Assembly (NCBI RefSeq): GCF_947488185.1
Contig: NZ_CANKYM010000004.1
Span: 413,076-477,075, forward strand
Direction of reading: 5' to 3'
From: an uncultured Roseobacter sp.
Lineage (GTDB): Bacteria; Pseudomonadota; Alphaproteobacteria; Rhodobacterales; Rhodobacteraceae
Length of the DNA stretch: 64,000 bases
The stretch's first letter is position 1. Every line of letters starts with the position of its first letter. The notes under the pieces were generated by a model. The model worked only from the letters and a program-made list of their open reading frames with translations. It made no database searches and was not told the origin of the DNA. Positions 17,486 to 26,783 of the stretch are shown here, piece by piece. A program made the translations under genes and the position numbers.

Positions 17486-18106
17486 TTAGCTCAGCAAGAT
17501 CATCAGCGCGCTTACTGTGATCAGAAGTGCCATGATCCGGCTGAACCACCGGGCACTTGCGCCCGTACCAAGCAGTTTTCGCAGAGCCTCCCCCGCGAAA
17601 ACCCAGGCCGAATTGCTGAGTGGAGCAACAATCATGAAAACCGCGATCATTATAGCGGTGCGTGCAAAAACATCATCCGCCAACTCAGAATACGCAGCGG
17701 TTACAGCAATCAAGATTGTCCAGGTCTTGGGATTGACGAGTTGAAAGAGTGCAGCCTGATGAAAACGCATGGGCTGTGCACCTGCCTCTTGTGCCCTAGG
17801 GGATGTATCGGTCTGTGCGCGAAACGTCGGGGCTGCGAACTGCCAGGCCAGCCAAAACAACCAGACGGCACCACATGTTTTCACAATCACCAGAAGGCTC
17901 GGAAACTGGATCAGCACAGCACCCAACCCCAGCGCGACCGTTCCAAGCATGGCCGCGAATCCAGTGGCGATGCCCATGACATGCGGGACAGTACGCCGCC
18001 AGCCAAACGCACCCGCGGATGCCATCACCATGAAGTTGTTTGGCCCCGGCGTGATCGAAGCAACAAGAGCGAAACCAATGAAGGTCCATAAGAGTTCAAC
18101 ATTCAT
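17486..18106 (-). CDS. LysE/RhtB-family amino-acid exporter (first)
   Basis: A 206-residue inner-membrane protein with about six hydrophobic helices and the LysE hallmark ITPGPNNFMVMASA at about 18-31, plus FQLVNPKTW in the second half. Members export amino acids such as homoserine, threonine or lysine; the substrate here is not predictable. A second, more distant LysE lies at 23155, so the accessory region contains two. Codon bias is softer than in the core genes. Confidence 0.88.
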   Translation of the reverse strand: MNVELLWTFIGFALVASITPGPNNFMVMASAGAFGWRRTVPHVMGIATGFAAMLGTVALGLGAVLIQFPSLLVIVKTCGAVWLFWLAWQFAAPTFRAQTDTSPRAQEAGAQPMRFHQAALFQLVNPKTWTILIAVTAAYSELADDVFARTAIMIAVFMIVAPLSNSAWVFAGEALRKLLGTGASARWFSRIMALLITVSALMILLS

Positions 18107-18134
18107 ATCTGTGATGTCCTATCAGGGGTTTTGA

Positions 18135-19124
18135 TCATGGAACGAGGATGACGGACCCAGTGGTCGCGCGCGCCTCTAAATCCGCATGTGCTGAAGCCGC
18201 ATCTTCGAAGGCGTAGCTGGTCACTCTTGGCCTGTGCAGTTTTCCGTCGCCTATCGCTGCGAACAATCGCTGCGCGGCGCTTTCAAGCTCTCTCCGGTCA
18301 GCGGTGTAGTGGGCAATGGACGGGCGCGTCACAAAGAGCGAACCCAACCCGCCAATAGATGCTACATTGAGCGGAGGAACCGGGCCTGAGCTTTCACCAA
18401 AACTTACCAGTGTTCCGCGTGGTCGCAGGCATCGCAAAGACTCTGTAAACGTATCCGCGCCAACCGAGTCAAAGACGACCGAGACGCCCTTGTCCCGGGT
18501 GATCTCCGCGACCTGCATCTGAAAACCATCCTGTGTATAAAGGATGACTTCATCACAGCCGTTGGCGTAGGCGATTTCGGCCTTCTCCTGTGTGCTGACC
18601 GTCCCGATGACTTTAACACCATTCGCCTTTAACCATTGGCAGGCGATCGATCCGACACCACCGGCAGCTGCGTGGAGCAAAACAGTTTCACCGGGACCAA
18701 CGGTCACGCAGCGATGAACAAGATACTCCGCGGTCAGGCCCTTAAACAGCATCGCTGCCACAGTTTCGCTGTTCAGATCACTTGGAACTTTGAGTGCGCG
18801 TGCAGTCGGCACGTTGCGGTGCGTGGCGTAGCCTCCCAAGGGACCGCCTGCATAGGCGATCCGGTCCCCAGTTCTAAACCCAGTCACGTCAGGCCCAATC
18901 GCTCTGATCGTGCCAACACCTTCCATGCCCAACGGGCTGGGAAGCGGCTGTTTTGGCGCGAATACACCTTTTCGGTGATAGATATCGATGAAATTCACCC
19001 CGATAGCGGTATGCGCGATTTGCACCTCTCCTGCGGCTGGAGCCGGGACTGGTATGTCTTGCAGGGTGAGGTTTTCTGGCCCTCCGTATTCGGAAAAAAC
19101 AAAGGCCTGGGCTGTTATTGTCAT
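18135..19124 (-). CDS. NADPH:quinone oxidoreductase (QorA-like)
   Basis: A 329-residue zinc-free MDR enzyme. The N-terminal motif GVNFIDIYHRKGVF is the QOR signature; LLHAAAGGVGSIACQWLKA is the NADPH-binding loop, and VVFDSVGADTFTESLRCLRPRGTLVSFGESSGP follows, as in E. coli Qor. It is expected to reduce quinones in the cytoplasm using NADPH. It lies between LysE and the broken MFS gene on the same strand, with short gaps. Confidence 0.9.
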   Translation of the reverse strand: MTITAQAFVFSEYGGPENLTLQDIPVPAPAAGEVQIAHTAIGVNFIDIYHRKGVFAPKQPLPSPLGMEGVGTIRAIGPDVTGFRTGDRIAYAGGPLGGYATHRNVPTARALKVPSDLNSETVAAMLFKGLTAEYLVHRCVTVGPGETVLLHAAAGGVGSIACQWLKANGVKVIGTVSTQEKAEIAYANGCDEVILYTQDGFQMQVAEITRDKGVSVVFDSVGADTFTESLRCLRPRGTLVSFGESSGPVPPLNVASIGGLGSLFVTRPSIAHYTADRRELESAAQRLFAAIGDGKLHRPRVTSYAFEDAASAHADLEARATTGSVILVP

Positions 19125-19154
19125 ATCGTTACTTTCATTCAGGAGTGCAGCCCC

Positions 19155-20339
19155 CTAGGGCCGGGGCTTTTTCTTTGTGGCAATCGGTCTTTGCGTCGCT
19201 GCCGCAGCAGCACCGGTGGCAAGAATTACCCCCGCAGCGAGCAAGCTGTGCTTTACCTCTCCGGTTGCATCGATCAGCCATCCTGCACCGACCGGACCCA
19301 GGGTTTGCCCGACCGCGAAAACCAGGGTGAACAGGCTGACCGATTTGGCCCACATCTGCTGCGGCAGGTTCTTTTTGCTAAAGCTTGTTACCGCGCCGGG
19401 ACCGATGAAAACGGCCAATCCAAACACCGCAGCGGATAGAAAAAGCCCCAGATGTCCGGTCCAGAACACGGGTAACACTGTTCAGATGGCAACCACGCCA
19501 GTTGCAAGCGCCAAGGGAATACCGGAGGTAAATTTTGCAAGTATTCCACGCCAGACGAAAGGTGATGCGATGATCGCAATCCCAATCGTTATCCAGACAA
19601 AAGAGACCAGTACAAAACCTGCAGGCAGCGCATTCATCCAGGCACCAATGAACGTCAGATACACAATGTATCCGGCTGCGAAGAGACCATAGCCCAGCAA
19701 TGACGCCATCATCTCCCGGGCGGGGAGAGCCGATGCACCTGCCGTTGCAGATGTCGGCAGGTGCACGGTCATTGCGGCCCAGATTGATAGAGGGCAAGCC
19801 AGCAGGCTCGCACTGCCCAGAGCGATCCAGGACATGGGCCAGGCACCTGCGCCGTGGTATTCAAACAAAGTCGGCAGTGTGGCGCCACTCAGGATCATGC
19901 CCAAGCCACCGCCGCCAAAATAGGCCGCAATTGCGAGCGCGTTCTTGCCCGGTTCATCCGGGAACATTGCAGCCACCAACGCACCACCGGCAATAAAGAC
20001 AGGCGCGCCCGCAATGCCGGCCAGCACACGCCAGAGCGTCAGCATCCAGAAGTCTTCTGTCAGTCCGCTGAACAGCAGGAATGCCGACGTCGCAAAAAGC
20101 CCGACGGAAAACATTCGGGATGCGGACAGTTTCTGGATAGAGGCAAAGGCTGCGATTGCCCCAAAAATGTAGCCAAGTGCGTTCGCCGTGTTGATCCAAC
20201 CCGCCTCCGCGTAGCTCCAGGACAGGTCGTCGCGCATTGCGGGCAAAATGAGTCCATAGGCAAACCGTGCGAAACCGTTGCTGACGCAAACACCAAGCGA
20301 CAAGCCTGAGACGATGATCCAGCGCCGCGTGTCTGTCAT
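19155..20339 (-). pseudogene. YbfB/YjiJ-type MFS transporter broken by an in-frame TGA
   Basis: One reading frame covers 20339 to 19155 and would give a ~394-residue 12-helix MFS protein of the YbfB/YjiJ kind (FARFAYGLILPAMRDDL near the N-terminus). It is cut by a single TGA at 19482-19484 after residue 285. The frame resumes at once with TVLPVFWTGHLGLF and continues through four more helices, so no bases are lost or gained. TGG to TGA (Trp to stop) is the simplest change. The truncated product would lack the last helices. A sequencing error is possible. Confidence 0.8.
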
Positions 20340-20914
20340 CTTGCAGCACTGCGCATCAGCACCCGCGCCGCATCGCGTGCGGCACGGATGGGGTCATCAG
20401 GCTGTTGAACACATGCCCCCACGATTCCCCCGTCCAAAAGGACAAGGATTTGCCGAGCGAGCATGTCAGGATCGGCAAACACCTCTGGTGTCAGATGCTC
20501 AAGCAGGTTGTCGAGGATCCATTCCTTATGCTTTTTCGCCAGTGCATGGGTAGCACTGTTCGGGGCGGCGGCTTCAACGACGAGGTTGATAAAGGCACAT
20601 CCTCGAAACCCTTTGAGACCGGCCAGTTCCAAGGCAACAACGAAAAGGGCGAGCACCTTCTCAAAAGGCCCTTCAAGGGTTGACTGCACTGATGAGATCG
20701 ATGCGCGCCGCAGCTCTGCTTCCTGCTCAAAAACAGCCAGCACAAGGTCATTCTGCAATCTGAAATTATTGTAGGGCGTCATGCACACGAGCTGCGCCAC
20801 ATCTGTCAATTTGCTGATGCCGACATGCGGCGCACCTTCCTCGGGAAACAGTTTGCGCGCTGTGTCGACGAGGCGATCACGAGGTGTGGCGGGGGCTTTT
20901 CCAGAATTGGGCAT
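20336..20914 (-). CDS. TetR-family transcriptional regulator (paired with MFS)
   Basis: A 192-residue regulator with an N-terminal helix-turn-helix (about 12-60, RDRLVDTARKLFPEEGAPHVG then KLTDVAQLVCMTPYNNF) and an all-helical ligand domain. The recognition region is diverged from the TetR consensus (Pro/Cys/Met positions). The MFS start overlaps its stop by 4 bases, so it probably controls that exporter gene, now broken. Confidence 0.85.
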   Translation of the reverse strand: MPNSGKAPATPRDRLVDTARKLFPEEGAPHVGISKLTDVAQLVCMTPYNNFRLQNDLVLAVFEQEAELRRASISSVQSTLEGPFEKVLALFVVALELAGLKGFRGCAFINLVVEAAAPNSATHALAKKHKEWILDNLLEHLTPEVFADPDMLARQILVLLDGGIVGACVQQPDDPIRAARDAARVLMRSAAR

Positions 20915-20978
20915 ACCAGTCTACCTTTGCACCGACGGCGTTACCTGTAGGCGTAGTGACGAAAGGTGGTTGAAGAGA

Positions 20979-22178
20979 TCAGGCATGATCCAACACCGTG
21001 ACATACGCCAACACCGCTGCGATGAGTGAAAAGCCTGCGGCAAACGCAAACATCAATGGCCAGGAGTAGCCCGCTGCCACGCCGGCAAGTACTGCGCCCA
21101 AAGCGCCGACTCCCTCCAACAGTACAAAAGCCAGCCCCAGAGTTGTCCCCTGGCGATGATCCGTGTGATCAACAGCCGTTGCGAGGACGGTTGCGCGTAT
21201 GGCATCCAACGCGGCCACTGCAGCCGTCATCGCGGCGATCATGATCCAAAAAGAGGGCTGAAGAATAAGCACGGCAGCGGACAGGGCCGCCGCGCAGTTG
21301 CCCACGACCAACACGACCCGACGGCCAATGCGATCGGATAGTTTGCCCACCCAGGGCTGTGCGAAAGCACCAACAACGAGCAGCGCCGAAAACGTCAAAC
21401 CAACGGCCACGGGCGCAAGCTCTCGTTCATCCGCGAGGTAGAAAGGGATCATGCTCAAAAGTGCGATCAGGGCCACATTATAAGAGCAAATCATCGCTGC
21501 GATGCGCGACCCGCTGCCCCGCCGCCAGACATGCAGGAGATCTTTGAAATCCTGTTTGTTGAATTCTAGCGTCTCGACACGGGGAATCCTACGGGCGACC
21601 CAGGAGAAGCCTACGCCCATCAGAATCGTTGGCAGAACAGAGATCATCAGCACATCGCGCCAGTCGACGTAAACCAACAGGAAACCGACGGACAAGGGCG
21701 CCAAAACCTCAGCCAACGATCCGCCGATTGCATGCACCCCGAGTGCCTGAGCGCGCTGGCCAGAGTTTTCTTGCGTTAGAACACCGGTGGCAATCGGATG
21801 CCAGGCCGCGTTACCCATACCTGCAAAGGCCAGCAGCAGCGCGAAGCTCCAGTACCCCGGCGCCTTGGCCGCCAGTACATAGCCGATTGCAACCCACCAA
21901 AAAGTTGCAATCAACAATCGACCTCGGTTCGAGACGTGATCTGTCAGAACACCGGCGGGCAGATAGGCCAAGGCGCCGCCAATACTGAAGATGGTGAAGA
22001 GAAGCCCGATCTCTGCTGCCGAAAGATCCATGGCAATGCCAGCCGCCGGCACGATCAGCCAAAGTGAGGCAATGGGCCAATCGTTTGCCAGATGCCCAAT
22101 GGCAAACCAAGTCAGCAATGTGCGCCTTTGCATTGGGGAAGCCTGCGTTGAAACCAAGTAACTGGAGTTGTGTAGCAA
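20979..22178 (-). CDS. MFS transporter (fosmidomycin-resistance-like)
   Basis: A 399-residue (up to) MFS transporter with 12 predicted helices. IGHLANDWPIASLWLIVPA near the N-terminus and LTDHVSNRGRLLIATF (motif A loop) resemble the FsR family; GKLSDRIGRRVVLVVG is the second motif-A loop. The start may be the internal ATG at 22133 (MQRRTLLTWF), which gives the usual length. It is divergent from the AraC regulator at 22239, its likely controller. The substrate is unknown. Confidence 0.87.
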   Translation of the reverse strand: MLHNSSYLVSTQASPMQRRTLLTWFAIGHLANDWPIASLWLIVPAAGIAMDLSAAEIGLLFTIFSIGGALAYLPAGVLTDHVSNRGRLLIATFWWVAIGYVLAAKAPGYWSFALLLAFAGMGNAAWHPIATGVLTQENSGQRAQALGVHAIGGSLAEVLAPLSVGFLLVYVDWRDVLMISVLPTILMGVGFSWVARRIPRVETLEFNKQDFKDLLHVWRRGSGSRIAAMICSYNVALIALLSMIPFYLADERELAPVAVGLTFSALLVVGAFAQPWVGKLSDRIGRRVVLVVGNCAAALSAAVLILQPSFWIMIAAMTAAVAALDAIRATVLATAVDHTDHRQGTTLGLAFVLLEGVGALGAVLAGVAAGYSWPLMFAFAAGFSLIAAVLAYVTVLDHA

Positions 22179-22238
22179 GGCACGATATGTCTTTCAGTCG
22201 ACGCTAAGGCAATTGATATCGAGAAAACGTCAAGCATC

Positions 22239-23045
22239 ATGAGCGCAAGCAACGGCACATCTTCAAACTCTGCCATCCCCATGGGCAGACCGCGCTTTCT
22301 GGGCGAAGTCGTTAAGTCCGTGTCAGGCGAACACTCCGACTGGCATTCTCATGACTTCGGGCAGCTCATCTCCTCGACCCGCGGATCAATGTATGTGGGC
22401 ACCGCGCATCGAGTTCTGTTGCTCAGCCCCGCGATGGCAATCTGGATCCCGCCAGATGCAGAACACTGGATGCGGACCGGATTGAACAACGAAATGCTAT
22501 ATGTCGATGTAAACCGGGAGGAGGCCAAAGAGCTGAACAGTGACTGTCATATCATGGCGATGACGCCACTCTTGAGTGCCCTCATGCACGCGACTTTGCC
22601 AACACAAGCCGCTGTGCGAACCTCTGAGCACACCGATGCACTCCACCGTCTGCTTCGCTGCGAACTCGTCGCAGGAAAAGATGTGCCGCTGTCCGTGGTA
22701 ATGCCGTCGGACAAGCGCATTCACAGTTTTGCACAAACAGCACTGGAGAACCCGGCACTTGTTGACTCAGTCGACAGTTGGCTCATCAATGCCGCCGCAA
22801 GTCGCAAGACAATTGAGCGTTTGTTCATCGCGGAAACGGGCATGACCCCCGCCCGGTGGCTAAGACACATACGCATTCTGCACGCCGTGTCGCAGATTTC
22901 TGCAGGGCAGAAAATCAGTTCAGTCGCCTTTGACATGGGATATGACTCGACGAGTGCGTTTAGCTACATGTTTCGGAAAACCCTTGGGGTGACGCCCCGC
23001 AGCTTCTTGCCGAATACAGCCATTCTCAGGTCCACTGCGGAGTGA
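22239..23045 (+). CDS. AraC-family transcriptional regulator
   Basis: A 268-residue regulator: an N-terminal cupin-like sensor (HSDWHSHDFGQLISSTRGSM-type strands, then WIPPDAEHWM) and a C-terminal double helix-turn-helix at about 165-262 with TIERLFIAETGMTPARWL and SVAFDMGYDSTSAFSYMFRKTLGVTPRSF. This layout matches regulators of adjacent efflux genes. It is divergent from the MFS gene with a 60-base shared interval; the ATG lacks a strong SD. Confidence 0.88.
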   Translation: MSASNGTSSNSAIPMGRPRFLGEVVKSVSGEHSDWHSHDFGQLISSTRGSMYVGTAHRVLLLSPAMAIWIPPDAEHWMRTGLNNEMLYVDVNREEAKELNSDCHIMAMTPLLSALMHATLPTQAAVRTSEHTDALHRLLRCELVAGKDVPLSVVMPSDKRIHSFAQTALENPALVDSVDSWLINAAASRKTIERLFIAETGMTPARWLRHIRILHAVSQISAGQKISSVAFDMGYDSTSAFSYMFRKTLGVTPRSFLPNTAILRSTAE

Positions 23046-23154
23046 TGACAGGGTTCATTTCGGCGTGCCAGCGAAACGCACGAAGTTTGGACCCAAGGCA
23101 GTGTAGGATTCCACTTAGTGCGGTTGCGTCGGTCTGATCGAGCGCTATGGAAAA

Positions 23155-23796
23155 TCAAACATCACGGTGCCGTACAAAAGCCAGGGCCAGGCCAAGTAAA
23201 ACCAGAAAACCACCACATGTCCGATCCAGCCAAAGCGCGCCCCGATCGCTTAGAAACTGCATGGCTTTGGCACCAAGGCCAGCATAGGCAAACATCATTG
23301 CGACATCGACTGCAATAAAGACGAATGCCAAGGTGATGTATTGCGGAATGAGGGGTCCGGACGGGGTCAGAAACTGTGGTAGAAACGCGGAGAAGAACAG
23401 ATACCCCTTAGGATTTGTTGCCGCCACAAGAAAGCTCTTGGCGAAGATGGTTCGTGAACTGTCTGGGGTACCCGCACTTTCATTGGTCGATTGAACCGGC
23501 ACCGATCCGAGCGTCCCGGAAGATCTCAGCATTTGGAGGCCGATCCAGATGAGGTAGGCGACACCAATCGATTTGACGACCATGAACCAAAAGACCGAGG
23601 CCGCGAGAAGTGCCCCAAGTCCAAGAGCCGCAGCCGCGATCAGGATGCCATCGGAGAGTGCAGCGCCAAGTATCCCGTAACTGGCGCTGTACAGCCCGTA
23701 TTTGGAGCCGTTGGATAGCGCCAGAAGAACGGTCGGCCCCGGCGTCATGACGACAATCATTGCCATCAGGGCGAATGTCAGCAGTGAGAGTTCCAT
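23155..23796 (-). CDS. LysE/RhtB-family exporter (second)
   Basis: A 213-residue exporter with the hallmark MTPGPTVLLALSNGSKYG at about 18-35 and VAATNPKGYLFFSAFLPQF in the second half. About six helices. Its ATG overlaps the stop of the preceding 133-residue membrane protein gene (ATGA), so the two are coupled. Both are likely under the TetR regulator transcribed divergently at 24286. Confidence 0.88.
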   Translation of the reverse strand: MELSLLTFALMAMIVVMTPGPTVLLALSNGSKYGLYSASYGILGAALSDGILIAAAALGLGALLAASVFWFMVVKSIGVAYLIWIGLQMLRSSGTLGSVPVQSTNESAGTPDSSRTIFAKSFLVAATNPKGYLFFSAFLPQFLTPSGPLIPQYITLAFVFIAVDVAMMFAYAGLGAKAMQFLSDRGALWLDRTCGGFLVLLGLALAFVRHRDV

Positions 23797-24197
23797 CAGG
23801 CTTTGCCTGCGGTTGCTGGCAGATCAATCTCACGACGCTGGCGGATCGCGCCCAATACGCGAATGAAGATCACTACGACGGAGATTTGACCGAGGAGCAC
23901 TGCGGGCCAGATCAAACCAATCTGCGCATCGAAGTACTTTTGCGGCCCGAATGAAACCAGTGCCATCAAAGCAGACAGAACACTCAGGGTCCGGCCTGTC
24001 GCAGTCCTCAGCGGATGGATGATCAGGGCCGATAGAGCGCTCGACATAGAGGCCCCAAGAAAAGGCGCGATTCCGAAAAGCGGTGTGGTCACAGGCGGGT
24101 GCGGTTTGACCCCGGCGTAGAGCGCAGACAGCATAGTCACCTGCAATGCAATCAGTGTGACAAGGGCAGCAGAAGCTTGGCGATCAGCATGTGTCAT
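23796..24197 (-). CDS. Hypothetical four-helix membrane protein
   Basis: A 133-residue protein with four hydrophobic segments (about 9-30, 42-60, 70-85 and 92-115) and a basic C-terminus. I do not recognise the family. The overlap with the LysE start and the shared divergent promoter with a TetR gene suggest a role with the exporter or in the same stress response. Confidence 0.7.
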   Translation of the reverse strand: MTHADRQASAALVTLIALQVTMLSALYAGVKPHPPVTTPLFGIAPFLGASMSSALSALIIHPLRTATGRTLSVLSALMALVSFGPQKYFDAQIGLIWPAVLLGQISVVVIFIRVLGAIRQRREIDLPATAGKA

Positions 24198-24223
24198 TTC
24201 AGTTCCAATAAGCGTATTTTGAG

Positions 24224-24257
24224 TTACGGTTGTATGTATCCGTAATATAGGTTACGG
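24224..24257. promoter_or_regulatory. Candidate TetR operator (overlapping palindromes)
   Basis: TTACGG (24224-24229), CCGTAA (24240-24245) and TTACGG (24252-24257) form two overlapping inverted repeats sharing the middle arm: TTACGG-N10-CCGTAA and CCGTAA-N6-TTACGG. They fill the 88-base interval between the divergent membrane-protein/lysE pair and tetR, the usual place for autoregulated TetR operators. Confidence 0.7.
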
Positions 24258-24285
24258 ATTTTGTCAATAAGTTGGAGGCAATGAA

Positions 24286-24897
24286 TTGCGGGAAGAAAAG
24301 CGGTCGCTGCGTCAAAAACAGATTGAAAGTGCAGCCTATGAAGTCTTGGAGGCCAAGGGATATGGGGGCACCTCAATGCTTGGCATTGCAAAACAGGCGC
24401 GAGCCTCAAACGAAACACTCTACAATTGGTATGGCGACAAACAGGGCCTGTTTCAGGCGCTTGTCACCCGCAATGCGGAAGAAGTGAAAAGTCACCTCGA
24501 TGCCGAACTGAAGACCGACAATGATGCCCTCTCAATTCTGGGCACTCTTGGTCCGAAACTGCTCAGCTTGCTCACTGGCGACAGGGCTGTCGCCTTGAAT
24601 AGGGCTGCGGCGGCAGACAGCAGTGGTGAGCTTGGTGCAACGCTTTCAAAGGCCGGTCGGGAAACGGTCTTCCCATTGCTGGAACGGGTGATGCTGCGCG
24701 CTAGGGAGGAAGGCCAGCTTGCTTTTGAGCAGTCTGGCGAAGCAGTTGGTCTTTATCTCGACTTGTTGATTGGGGATCAGCAGATTCGGCGCGTCATTGG
24801 TCGCCTGCCAAGCCCCACTCCAGCGTTCTGTGCAGAACGTTCGGAACGTGCCTTGGGTCACCTCAGCCGATTGCTTGGCGCGCCAAGTCACCGTTGA
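24286..24897 (+). CDS. TetR-family transcriptional regulator
   Basis: A 203-residue regulator with the helix-turn-helix at about 10-55 (KQIESAAYEVLEAKGYGGTSMLGIA-type, then SNETLYNWYGDKQGLF) and a C-terminal TetR_C-like helical domain. The start is TTG at 24286, supported by GGAGG at 24274-24278 with a 7-nt gap; the nearby ATG at 24281 is out of frame. It probably represses itself and the divergent membrane-protein/lysE pair. Confidence 0.87.
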   Translation: MREEKRSLRQKQIESAAYEVLEAKGYGGTSMLGIAKQARASNETLYNWYGDKQGLFQALVTRNAEEVKSHLDAELKTDNDALSILGTLGPKLLSLLTGDRAVALNRAAAADSSGELGATLSKAGRETVFPLLERVMLRAREEGQLAFEQSGEAVGLYLDLLIGDQQIRRVIGRLPSPTPAFCAERSERALGHLSRLLGAPSHR

Positions 24898-25110
24898 CGC
24901 AAAGACTGGGTACTCAACATGAATACCCTCATGCCCCTGAAAGCCACCTTACCGTGGCAGGGCGGTGCGTGCAGGGTGATGCAATGGACATCAACCTCAT
25001 CACGCCGGTGGTGACCTAAATGTCAGATTGACGTCTTGGCCTGACAATCCGGACCGGGCCGGTTACACCTGACGGCAATTGCGTGCCATGCGCTAATCAG
25101 GGTTATCCAA

Positions 25111-25614
25111 ATGTCCTCAACCTCGCCGACCCTGCACTTGCTGTGCGGAAGAATTGCTTCAGGAAAATCCACACTGGCTTCTCAGCTGGGCAACTCAGAC
25201 GGAGTAATTGTTATTGCCGAAGACGATTGGCTAGAGGCTCTATATTCAGAGGAGTTGTCTTCAATATCGGACTATGGGCGTTGCGCTTCCAAACTTCGAA
25301 AGGTCATAGGCCCTCACGTTGTCTCGCTGCTAAATGCTGGGGTCTCGGTTGTTCTGGATTTCCAAGCGAACACGACCGGGACACGCGCCTGGATGCGGGG
25401 TATCCTTGAGCAGACGAACGCGGCTCACAAGCTTCATGTGCTTGATGTTCCCGAAGAGGTTTGCCTTGCAAGACTGAACGCACGCAATGCGCGAGGCGAT
25501 CATCCGTTTGCTGCAACAGAGGAACAGTTTTGGCAGATTTCCAAACACTTTGTTGCGCCTTCTTTAGAGGAGGGGTTCAACATCGTAATGCACAAGCCTG
25601 ATGCCTACTCCTGA
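25111..25614 (+). CDS. Small P-loop kinase / AAA_33-type ATPase
   Basis: A 167-residue P-loop protein: Walker A GRIASGKST at about 13-21, an acidic DDW after the second strand (AEDDWLEALY), the lid-like LARLNARNARGDHPFAAT and C-terminal helices. It resembles the zeta-toxin/chloramphenicol-phosphotransferase-like AAA_33 kinases that phosphorylate small molecules; the substrate is unknown. No antitoxin-like partner is visible: the 213 bases upstream (24898-25110) contain no supported gene. Confidence 0.75.
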   Translation: MSSTSPTLHLLCGRIASGKSTLASQLGNSDGVIVIAEDDWLEALYSEELSSISDYGRCASKLRKVIGPHVVSLLNAGVSVVLDFQANTTGTRAWMRGILEQTNAAHKLHVLDVPEEVCLARLNARNARGDHPFAATEEQFWQISKHFVAPSLEEGFNIVMHKPDAYS

Positions 25615-25683
25615 TCGAGTTGGGCATTCGATCACGGTGCAGAATCTTGCGCTTTGGGTTGAAAGGGACCACGCGCGTTGCTT

Positions 25684-26661
25684 TCAACGCCGCCGTACCG
25701 GCGCCCGCGCCACGATGCGGGCCTTTTGCTGCTCGCGCAGGAAAACGAAGAGACCGGAACCGAGGATGAGCGCAATGCCGGCCCAAACCTCCCAGACCGG
25801 CAGCTCGGCAAATATGAGCCAACCCCAGAAGACAGCGAGCGGCAGGCCCACGTACTCAAAGGGCGCGACCGTGGCGGCATCGGCCATGCGGTAGGCCTGG
25901 CTGAGGCAATAGCCGACCACGGCGGCATTGGCCCCCATGCCCAGCATCACCCACCAGTCCGCGTTGGACGGCCAGACCCAGGCGCGCAGCAAGAACTGCA
26001 TCGACGGGTTATCGACCCCTTCGGCAAAACGCCCGTCCCCCGCGACCACGTAAAACCCGACCGAGACCACGATAAAGGTGGCCTGGATATAGACCGAGAG
26101 CGCGGAGGCCTTGCTTTCCACACCAAGTTTGCGCGTCATCAGCTGGTTGAGCGCATAGGTCAGGGCAGCAAGGACCGGCATCAGCAGCACAAGCCGGGAG
26201 GCCTGCAGGCTGTCGGCATCCGCCCAGGGGCGCTGCATGATGATCACGCCTGAAAAGCCGATCAGCACCGCGCTCATCCGGAACAGGCCGACCTTTTCAC
26301 CCAGAATGGGAATGGACAACAAGGTGATGAACAGAGGGGCCGCAAAGAACAACGCCGTTGCATCGGCCAGCGGAATGGCGGCGAGGGCGACGAAGTAGCT
26401 CATATTCGCAACCACGATGAGCAGCCCGCGGATGAGGTGCAGAAACGGCCTGCGGGTCTTGAGAATGTGCCAGCCGCCTTCCATCTGCACCATGATCATG
26501 GAGAACATCAGCCCGATGGCTGAGCGCAGAAAGACGATCTCGTGCAGCGGATAGCCCCCTGACAGCTGTTTGATCAGCATGTCATTGATAGAAATTGCAA
26601 AAACACCTGCGAGCACGAAAAGGATGCCGAGGCCTGCGCGGTTTTGGGAAAGATTGGCCAT
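25684..26661 (-). CDS. DMT-superfamily (EamA) permease
   Basis: A 325-residue inner-membrane protein with ten predicted helices in two EamA repeats. LVLAGVFAISINDMLIKQLSGGYPLHE-type N-terminus and FFAAPLFITLLSIPILGEKVG mark the first repeat; AFEYVGLPLAVFWGWLIFAELP-type sequence the second. S-adenosylmethionine- or metabolite-export relatives exist, but the substrate cannot be told. Basic C-terminus VARAPVRRR. Confidence 0.88.
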   Translation of the reverse strand: MANLSQNRAGLGILFVLAGVFAISINDMLIKQLSGGYPLHEIVFLRSAIGLMFSMIMVQMEGGWHILKTRRPFLHLIRGLLIVVANMSYFVALAAIPLADATALFFAAPLFITLLSIPILGEKVGLFRMSAVLIGFSGVIIMQRPWADADSLQASRLVLLMPVLAALTYALNQLMTRKLGVESKASALSVYIQATFIVVSVGFYVVAGDGRFAEGVDNPSMQFLLRAWVWPSNADWWVMLGMGANAAVVGYCLSQAYRMADAATVAPFEYVGLPLAVFWGWLIFAELPVWEVWAGIALILGSGLFVFLREQQKARIVARAPVRRR

Positions 26662-26783
26662 GCCGCAGACCTATCAGCCTAGAGAGCGCTGTCGAGCCCG
26701 GAAGCGACATGACCCAATTCAGATTGGCGCATCGGCGCGGGCTGCGTTAGGTTCGTGAAACCCGAGCCAGAAGGAGCCCGCCG

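Noticed and set aside
19482..19484. TGA read as selenocysteine in the MFS gene
   Set aside because: MFS transporters have no catalytic Sec, the site lies in a membrane helix, and no SECIS-like hairpin follows directly.
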